Assembly: GCF_963422355.1 (NCBI RefSeq)
Contig: NC_085087.1
Location: forward strand, 5,983,709-6,047,708
Length of the DNA: 64,000 nucleotides
From: Corticium candelabrum
Taxonomy: Eukaryota > Porifera > Homoscleromorpha > Homosclerophorida > Plakinidae
Direction of reading: 5' to 3'
In this document: positions 56,135 to 64,000 of the stretch, one piece after another
Layout of the letters: each line of letters opens with the position of its first letter
Numbering within the stretch: the stretch's first letter is position 1
Notes under the pieces: model-generated
Database searches by the model: none
The model's input: only the letters and a program-made list of their open reading frames with translations
Told to the model about the DNA's origin: nothing
Program-made: the position numbers and the translations under genes

Positions 56135-59065
56135 TAGCACAGTTCTAACTTGGACACAATAGACACCAACATACCTGTTTCCAGTAGAACATTATTTTTG
56201 CTGAGCCCAAAAGGCCTGTGTTTCCAGAAATGTAACCATTAAACCTGAGTATCCTAGACAATTTCACCCCAAAATATAACTCTTTCTTTCATGGCTATAT
56301 TTTACAGACCCTGAAATAGGGAATTCAAATTAATCGGCCACAGTGTTCTAACTAGGAATTTTCACCAGCCGGCAATAGTTATGATGTCACAAACAGATTA
56401 TGGCGTCACAAACCCACTATGACATCACAAATAGACTATGGTGTCACTTCCATTCTTCACCTGGACCTTACAGGACCATGGCTGTTGACATTAATTGCAT
56501 GAAAACTAACTTGCACCAAAAGATCTTTTAACGAATTCCACTTTCTTAGTAAAATATCCTCTTTGGCGATCCAGTATAAAGCTTTCAACACACACACCAC
56601 AGTGTGATCGCACCTGTCGTTCAACAGAAGGTTACGTTTTGTGACAGAAGCACCAAACCCACTCGTTCTTTCCACTTGTCTTTGCTTCAAATCAGTCTCA
56701 ATAGCTTCTCGATGAGCTGCAGATGCCTCATGATCTTCCACAGAGTGCAACTTCACTCTCCTACATCCTGTCATCCACCAGGCAGTAGAAAAAACCTCCT
56801 CCACCACTTGACCTTGGCTGTTGCATCAAGCAGACAGAACAAAACATACGAATGCCATCTGCAGTGTGAGGAACGATAAGCCAATTGCATGACAACTTCC
56901 ATTTCGAAAATTCTTCAGGCAGTTTCTCGACTGCGTTACAATGTTCGTCAGGAGCGCTCCTGCTCTCACTCATATTTGTTGGTCATTCCCGGATGTGGTC
57001 CTCAGAATTCGGTATGATAGCCTGTAAATCCCGGATTAGAAAGTGTGCCTTTATGTAAGCATGTACGTCGTCCCAACGAAAGCAGGGTGAAAGTCAAACG
57101 TCATCTTACGTTACTACAGCCGTAAGAGATTGCATATGAAGGGTTCCAGTCTATGTGTGTCGCGTTCCTAACACTGGTAAGTAGGGATATTCTTGTTGGC
57201 ATAATGATAAGTTTACCGGCACAGATTGGCTCCAGCCTGTAAGCCGGTGCTAGTTAGAACTATGGGCCACTCACAGCCATAACTGCCATTCTTATCAAAT
57301 TGGTCATGTCAAATAGCAACCTCTCATTTGGTCGACCAAAGGCATTGTTTGTGGCCGGCCGTTATTTCATGGTCTGTAATTAATTAAGCTACAGACACAC
57401 ACATGAGCACATACTGTACACAAACGAAAAGGGAGAGGAAGATGGAGAGAACAAAAGCAAAACGAAACAAAAACAAGAGGAATGAAGAGAGCAAAAGAGG
57501 AAGAATGTTTACAAGGCCAATGATTGTCCTCACCATCTGCATGTCTCTTCAACTCATTCTTTCCCTTCAGAAATAATTGTCTCTTCAGATTGTTGTTGTT
57601 GGACAGCACTCAGTCTCGTTAGTATATGGTTAACTGCAAAACAAACTCAATAATCACAACATCAATCTTCCATTCAAATATCAGACCTTCTCTCTCTGTC
57701 TGCTGTTGCTAGGCTGCTTGTACTGAGGATTCAAAGAGCTTCAACTGGAGCACGTTGAGTACGTGTGTAGTCAGCAGTATTAAAGAGACATTTTGCCCAT
57801 GAAATCAATGCTAAAAAATCAACAACTGTAAGAGAAGCAGGTAAAGAGAAATGAGGAAATTCTGACTGCAGATTTGTAGGACTGATTTTTCATTGAGAAA
57901 ACTGCATCAATGTCAACAGCTTCAAAGAAAAATGTTCTTCTTCATTGTTTTTCCCTTCTTACATAAGGCATTTCTTCCAACCATTGTAATGCTGCACAAT
58001 TCAAGACAAATTGATTCACAGAAATGCTGATTTGACATTATAGAACATTTAGACATATAATGCTGTTTTAGAATGTTTCTCATGCAGTGAATATCTTTGT
58101 AAGTCAAAATATTCTTTCAAATAATTTTCACTTCCATCCCAACTTCCTGCTTCCATCAAATAAGATCCCAGTCTACCAACAGCTGAAAACAACATGTGGC
58201 AATTATGACGTACCAAGCGGCTACGAAATGTTTAGAGCCCCTAATTGACTCTCTTCAAAGATGACAGTGAAACACAATAATACAGTGACACAAGGTCCAT
58301 ACGACCGCAAAGTTATTCCTAGAGGCACCATGACCCAACAGTTAAGGAGTCATCTAATCAGCTGGAAGTGCGACACAACTGCTGACAGAGTAACTATACT
58401 CATCTTAAACGACCAGAAGTTGTCTAATTTCAAACAAATAAAATTAAACACAACACAACAAAGCCGTATTTCTTAAATACCCAATGCTTATACATTAGAT
58501 GTGTTGACATGACAATTGCGATTTGTGATGTTTGTGTATTTCAAATATTCTAAAATTTTCATAAAGTAGAATTGTAAGAGCAAGTGATATGAGTTCATTG
58601 CATGGTGCCCTTCTTTAGCAAAGTTCGAATCCTGCTGCTGGGTCTCATAGGTGACAATTAATACAATGAGAAAAATAAGATAGAATTTCCAATGTTAGCT
58701 AACGCTCAATCATCAATTTTTCACAGCTAGCTCTCCTATCATAAATCTGCAGATAATAACAGTAAGCTGTCTATCTGCATTGCAGACTCAATTTCTTGTC
58801 CACTACAAAATAACTAATATTAACACAAGCATACAAAACAATAAAATATGGAATCAAAAACGCTGTTGATCATCATGAAACAAGGAGTCCATCCACACAC
58901 AAAAACTTAACCATTCTTGTGACAAACAAACACATTCTAACACTTGATCAGAACCTGCAGCTACTTATTAGTAGTATTCAATGTCTAATAAATATTGAAT
59001 TATGTCACCTAACTTGAGTTATGAAAGATAGTCTATTATAGAGCCAAGCAACCAACAGCAAAGCT
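56135..59065 (-). repeat. Duplicated block R3, copy II (inverted)
   Basis: Reverse complement of 37,870-41,520, minus about 700 bases around 38,460-39,150. Landmarks include the AACAACAATCTGAAGAGACA segment and the hAT element with the same flanks. Confidence 0.8.
56341..57264 (-). mobile_element. hAT-type element with zinc-finger exon, copy II
   Basis: Same insertion as 40,311-41,264, with ends CAGTGTTCTAACTAGG and, in complement, CATAGTTCTAACTAGC, and GGCCAC at both flanks. On the minus strand the finger is split between two frames (MFCSVCLMQQPRSSGGG, then WWMTGCRRVKLHSVEDHE), so it is frameshifted relative to copy I. The GTCATAGT-type repeats persist at 56,382-56,440. Confidence 0.65.
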
Positions 59066-59610
59066 TACCTATAGCACACACGTCAAAACAACTGCTCAGG
59101 CGTCACACACAAGTGTGGCCACCTGTACTCCACAAGAATTGAGCGGGGAAAGTATTTACAGCTTCTAGGTTTACTAGAAAGGGTTAGCGTTATCTCTATA
59201 GGGTCAGAGTTAACGGTATACATGTCCCCATAAAATAAAAAATATGGAATTAACAGTACTCTAGACTGCGTAATTAGTTATAGTGGTTAGGGTGTGACAG
59301 GTGGCGTTGATGAGGAGGTGTGGTTACTGCAACATAACGTTTGCCAATCCACAACTGTCGACCACAAGTCTGGGTGCACGAATGCGAAAAGAACAGAATG
59401 TGGAACAGAAGAGAACGTAGCATTCGTTATGGGACATGGTTCGACAAATCGCGTCTGGGTATTCGCCAAATACTCATTTATCTATTTCTGGATGCTGAAG
59501 GTATGTATGTCGTCATGTATGTTTCATCCTTGATTGACTGCAGACCATCCGTAGACTGGGTGGGTGTCCTTTTGTTGTGGTTGCATGTTGTGAGGTCTTG
59601 TAGAACGATA
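59065..59610. other. Unique stretch between duplicated blocks
   Basis: Open frames at 59,294-59,667 overlap in two frames and carry no recognisable domain. I see no gene here. Confidence 0.4.
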
Positions 59611-59759
59611 GCAAGTCAAGGCAAAAGGTACAAGACTGCCCATAACAGCCAATTTAGATCCAGGTAAGAAAGATATGTGTGCATGTTCTAGCTTGTTTGC
59701 ATTAGTTAAACTAGTGTATTAAAAGCTCTATCTAAACAACACTCTTAATTAACTCAGGC

Positions 59760-61200
59760 CCACCTACTGCTAGGGTTAGAGTCAGGGTTAGGTTTATAGA
59801 CAGTTTGACAAAGATGACAATGAAATTAATTACCGGTGTGGGCGCCTTGCGAGTACTGTGGAGAGCATCTCCCTCCCTGCTAATGTCCAGCATATGGCAA
59901 AATCTGCAAGCGATGCCAGAAAAGAAATCACGTCGGTAGCTAACGTCTGCAGAAGCATGCCTAAAGACGTAAGTAAACACAGTGCAAATGGGCACTAATG
60001 ACAGTAGAGACGATGAGCTGTATACGCCCGAGTTGTTAGGGCAAATCATTGGTTGGTATCCGTATGAAATTATCAAGTGTTGGTAATTCTTGTTTAGATC
60101 TTGGGCAGGGTCCTTGTAAGGACTTGCCTAGGCTATGCAAATATTTGGCTATAAACTTTAACCCGTTTGGTGCTGCTTTCATTATCAAAGTGAAAGATTT
60201 GTCAGATTAGGTAGACATGATTGACATAGCAGGCACATTGACAACATTAGAAATAGAGTGAGTTGCAGCGAGTGTTTAGCGCATACAAGATCTAAACGAC
60301 ATGTTGTAACTCTACCAAAGACTTTCGACACTGCATGCGTTGTCTAGATTTAGAAACGTACGTGGGAGCGTACGCACTTCAATTGGTTTTGTGGAGCTCA
60401 AAAATGCAGCCTTGATAAGAACACGAGTAAACAACCTTCAAAAACTAGATTCTCTGCAGCAGATAAAATAAAATTCTGAATCTCCAGTCTCCAATACAGT
60501 AGCTGCATGAGGTACCTCATATCGAGACATGCAGTCTCATATTGCAATCTCATATTACAATCTCATATTACAGTCTCATATTACAGTCTCATCGCCTCAT
60601 CTCATTGTCTCATCGCCTCATCTCATTGTCTCATCGCATGGTCTCATCGCCTCATCTCATGATCTCATTGCCTCATCTCATTGTCTCATCGCCTCATCTC
60701 ATTGTCTCATCGCATGATCTCATTGCCTCATCTCATTGTCTCATCGCATGGTCTCATCGCCTCATCTCATGATCTCATTGCCTCATCTCATTGTCTCATC
60801 TCATGGTCTCATCGCCTCATCTCATGATCTCATTGCCTCATCTCATTGTCTCATCGCATGATCTCATTGCCTCATCTCATTGTCTCATCGCCTCATCTCA
60901 TTGTCTCATCGCATGATCTCATTGTCTCATCTCATGATCTCATCGCCTCATCTCATCGTCTCATCGCCTCATCTCATTGTCTCATCGCCTCATCTCATGA
61001 TCTCATCGCCTCATCTCATTGTCTCATCGCCTCATCTCATTGTCTAATTTTGACACAAATGGCACGCCATACGCAAGTGCTAATGTATTGCCATACACCA
61101 CTTACCGGAAGACTAACACAAAGTTGCAACCGACTCGAAGTATACTCACAGGCATTGGTTATGGTCAAGTTCGACCACGAGGCAAGATAAGGATTGAATA
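59760..61200 (+). pseudogene. Gypsy-like gag/protease remnant, copy III
   Basis: The zinc knuckle at 59,848-59,940 has a TAA where copy II has a His codon (PPC then stop then CPAYGK). The protease segment resumes at about 61,050 (DTNGTPYASANVLPYTTY, IGYGQVRPRGKIRIE) after an 800-base interruption holding the minisatellite. Downstream, 61,688-61,800 reads LCNKVRMLESLGRLDPSS then STINWTVIS, possibly the approach to the RT domain. Inactive. Confidence 0.6.
60526..61048. repeat. Minisatellite, about 21-bp units built from a 10-11-bp core
   Basis: Tandem units of the form TCTCATTGTCTCATCGCCTCA, with variants ending ATGATCTCA or ATGGTCTCA. There are no spacers and no conserved direct repeat plus unique spacer, so it is not a CRISPR array. 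Translation gives repetitive Ser-His-Leu-Ile frames of no meaning. Confidence 0.95.
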
Positions 61201-62599
61201 AAGGGTCTCACACTGACCAATGGCTCTCACTCAACCTCTACTTTCTATGTCACGGATGAGTACTTGGCAATATCTGTGGCACATCTAAGTATGGGCACAC
61301 TAGGCGGATGCTTTCCTAGTATCAAGTCTAGTAGAAACATGTTTGCTTGAAACATCCTACAAGAATGATGATAGTTGATCCTCTGCATGAGTGACTTTGC
61401 ACCCCACTTTTAGTCAAAAGACTGTATCCATCACTAAGAGTTGGAACGACAGATGTGTGAAGACTTATTCCTCGTCAGGCAAGTTAACATGGGAACTTAA
61501 AATGTAGGCATTGTCTCGCTGCACTATGTTTAGGCACGCGGTTGCTTTGGTAGTGGAGAAATGTGTGCTACGTAAGGAGTGCGATCTAAGCTGTGACATC
61601 ATGAATGCTAAACTCCACCTACAACAAATAAACTGAGTCAGTTGTCTTGCCAGTAAACTACATGCAAACTAAAAGGGAATAGTAGCTATGCAAGGACCTT
61701 GTGTTCACGGCCTTAGAAAAGCCCTCTGTAACAAAGTTAGGATGCTAGAGTCTCTCGGCCGACTTGACCCTAGCTCTCCTCTCATAGAAGACGAGGTCAG
61801 CACAATAAACTGGACAGTAATTAGCGTCAGCCTTCATGCTGTTGATCTAGAAAGAGAAACACGCAAAGGTTTAATGTGAAGAATTTTTTATAGTTCTCTT
61901 CTAGAGAACTGCGTAGATGGACACGCCCATGTCGGTATAGCTTGGGTCAGGGGCGTCGTGTAATAGAGGCTAGAAAGGGCTCTAGCCCCTCACCTTTGAG
62001 AAGTATAGATAAGGTATGCCACTGCCAATATAACTGCCAAGGTCCCCCACTGTTTACACCCAGGGACGCCTAGCTGCTTCAGTAACTAATTCAGAGATAA
62101 GCACATGCATCCATCATTCACACATCTACACAAGCAGAGATTGCTCTACATTTTGGACTAAAGCTGTTGAAAATGCACCTCCAGTTGAAAACTTGAGTGA
62201 GGACACGTGTTCCATGCTAACTGAAAGCCTTTGTTTGAGTCTTAGACCATATGGCCATGGTAAAGTAATTATGTCCATGTGAAGATCTCGATTAGAATAT
62301 CCGTATGGCAAATGAATTTCCAAACAATCTACATTAGCAAGCAGTTCGTGTGCAGAATTGACAGAACAAACGTGTTTCAAATACAGTAGTACAGGACTCC
62401 AATAGTAATCCGGGACCTCTAATCAACATTATACCCACACCGAACAGACAAACAGACTTAGAGCGAGACAATGTACCTGAAAAGACAAGTTCAGTGACAC
62501 CTCAAACGTTGGCCTAGTGCAAGCGTAGAGTGCAGAACCTTCCAGACAAATACGTTCTTGACATGTTCTAAAACGACATCGAAGACGCGCGTTAATTGT

Positions 62600-64000
62600 A
62601 TCTAATTAGAGTAGAGTATCAAACTTCGAGCAAATGGGGGGTGTAGGGGGGATTGCCCATGCACTCTGATACAAATTGGCTGCCCATATCACTGAGAATC
62701 TCTTCCCCCAGGAATGCCCAGGCGTTTTTAGATCCGTCCTTGTATTTCTTCCCTCTTTTTAGTAGTCATTTTGCATTTCTCACATCTCTTTCAAAGAACT
62801 GATTTGACTGACCAGGCGGTCACACTTGTTACTAGGTGGGAGCTGGTTGTGGTTGTCAATGGATTGGAAGTGTGGCTGGCCTAATTGACAAATCGCTGGA
62901 ACCAAATTTAGATGCGTTGGGTCTCTGCTACAGTCAGACCTCGTTATTTTGACCACGTATGTCTCTAGTTTCTGTCGACTAACACGATTGTTGAATTATG
63001 ACCCATGTAAATCGCTTTCACGAGTACATACCTTTGAAAGTGACTGCATTGGATTATCCTGGTGTCAGAATAACGAGGTCTGACTGTAGACGCATGCTCG
63101 TATGATTGCACGGGAGGAACAATGTTCATTGGCATCTTCAACTGTTTTGAGAATATCAGTAAGCAATGACTACCTGTGCAAGCACTAATGGGTGATATCG
63201 CTGTTCTGATATTCAAGTGGTCAGTTGTCGATGATGTCAGACTGATGTCTGTCATGAAGACGCAGCTGCTGGAAGAACCACAGATGACCCAGTATAGATT
63301 AGAGTTATTTTCCAAAGAGCTATGGAAGTTCCTACATCTCCTAGAGCAGGACGAAACCTGTCATAGCCGTGGATTAGGGTAACGTATAATACCTTATTAC
63401 TCAAGTATAACACAGACGCAACTACTACATGTACAAGCAAACTATAACAATAACTAAGGAGTCACGTGATGTAGCGCACACTATCTACTACAAAATCCAC
63501 TGTTGCGACAATAACATGCATGAGATGGCAAGGTTTGTCGTGTTTTCCTAGATATTTACACTGAGTGTGCTTACAGCTTTTCTAAGTGTTTTCCGATAGT
63601 TTTCTCATCCCATCTTGTTGTGTTTTAGTTTTTCTATCTGCATGAATGTGGTGAAAAATACTCATCTAAAGTGTTTCTATAGGTTCAGTGAGCAGTTTAG
63701 CCATAACCACACACCCTGTGCAAAGTGTCCATAGGTCTTTTTCAGTTGCTGGCTTGTGGTCATGGGGTTTCCAATGGAATATGTAAATTTTAGTTGTTCG
63801 TTTTGGGGTTTTGTTGTTTGGAATTGCTGTGGAGCTTTTATCTCTCTGGGAAGTAGAGTGATTAGGAAACTATACTTGTTGGCATATTGTTAAACTACAT
63901 TGTCTATATAAACACAATATACATGAAGTATATTACACTCACTCGGCCATCTGTTTTTGGTCATATAGGAAACTTATCTTTGACAGGTGTAACTGTAAAT
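62600..64000 (+). repeat. Duplicated block R2, copy II
   Basis: Direct copy of 36,580-37,740, running to the end of the window, with high identity (TGTTTCTnTAG..TCAGTGAGCAGTTTAGCC and others). It includes about 180 extra bases near 63,190-63,290 and 63,380-63,500. Confidence 0.8.
62931..63086. mobile_element. Short pogo-like MITE, copy II
   Basis: The ends CAGTCAGACCTCGTTATT at both sides (right end in complement), flanked by TA, make a 156-bp element. TA duplication and CAGT ends fit the pogo/Tigger group. The terminal sequence differs from the full Tigger at 33.3 kb (CAGTAGAGCC), so a different transposase probably moved it. Confidence 0.8.

Larger units (their letters stand above)
59612..62590 (-). 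repeat. Duplicated block R1, copy III (inverted, partial)
   Basis: Matches the reverse complement of 27,975-29,970 and the left part of copy II. It lacks the Tc1 portion and carries a minisatellite expansion at 60,526-61,048. Confidence 0.8.

Noticed and set aside
58620..58660. tRNA/SINE B box (AGTTCGAATCC)
   Set aside because: No A box lies at a suitable distance upstream, and no repeat body was recognised around it.
60526..61048. CRISPR-like array of repeats
   Set aside because: The units are contiguous variants of a 10-11 bp core with no unique spacers, and the genome is eukaryotic. It is a minisatellite.

Overview
This is eukaryotic, intron-bearing, AT-rich and very repeat-rich DNA. Phase-1 immunoglobulin-like (Ig) exons, an LU (Ly-6/uPAR) exon, REL-type non-LTR retrotransposons, a tRNA-derived SINE and Tigger, hAT, Tc1 and Gypsy relatives point to an animal. 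The style of gene and repeats fits an early-branching marine lineage (sponge or cnidarian), but I cannot name the species. There is one assembly gap of 200 N (16,070-16,269). No prokaryotic features were seen.

The most important content is a dispersed cluster of related Ig-superfamily receptor genes, mostly on the + strand. Copy A (24,347-27,017) reads as a complete gene: signal peptide, three Ig-like domains each on one phase 1-1 exon, three tiny Ser/Thr-rich spacer exons, a transmembrane exon, and a tyrosine-rich tail ending in an ITIM-like LTYADL and a VTYSEM motif. Copy C (3,803-7,555) has the same start but ends in an LU domain exon, and carries one stop codon and one frameshift. Copy D (1,935-2,560) and copy B (45,204-47,334) are pseudogenes. 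Further 5'-flank fragments lie at 220-650 and, inverted, at 20,725-21,660. The layout resembles the allorecognition (Alr) genes of Hydractinia.

The regions in between are built from mobile DNA. 9.0-14.5 kb is a head-to-tail chain of a SINE and three copies of an R2/R4-type retrotransposon joined through (TAA)n tails. 15.3-20.7 kb holds two LTR-like promoter modules enclosing a long inverted repeat, which in turn encloses a spliced gene starting with a Ulp1-type cysteine protease active-site exon. 22.7-23.9 kb is a foldback element interrupted by a hAT-like MITE. 33.3-35.4 kb is a complete Tigger/pogo transposon with an intact 560-residue transposase.

From about 28 kb to the end most DNA belongs to large duplicated blocks: 28.0-37.7 kb is repeated in inverted order at 54.8-47.5 kb, 37.9-41.5 kb is inverted at 59.1-56.1 kb, and a third partial copy lies at 59.6-64.0 kb. 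Each arm has transposon insertions the other lacks. Gene remnants in this half include a ubiquitin-like/P-loop fragment (41.7-42.2 kb) and an LRAT-domain pseudogene that has lost its catalytic cysteine (44.4-45.1 kb). Stretches without a call are noted separately. All exon models were read by eye from splice signals and phase, without transcripts.
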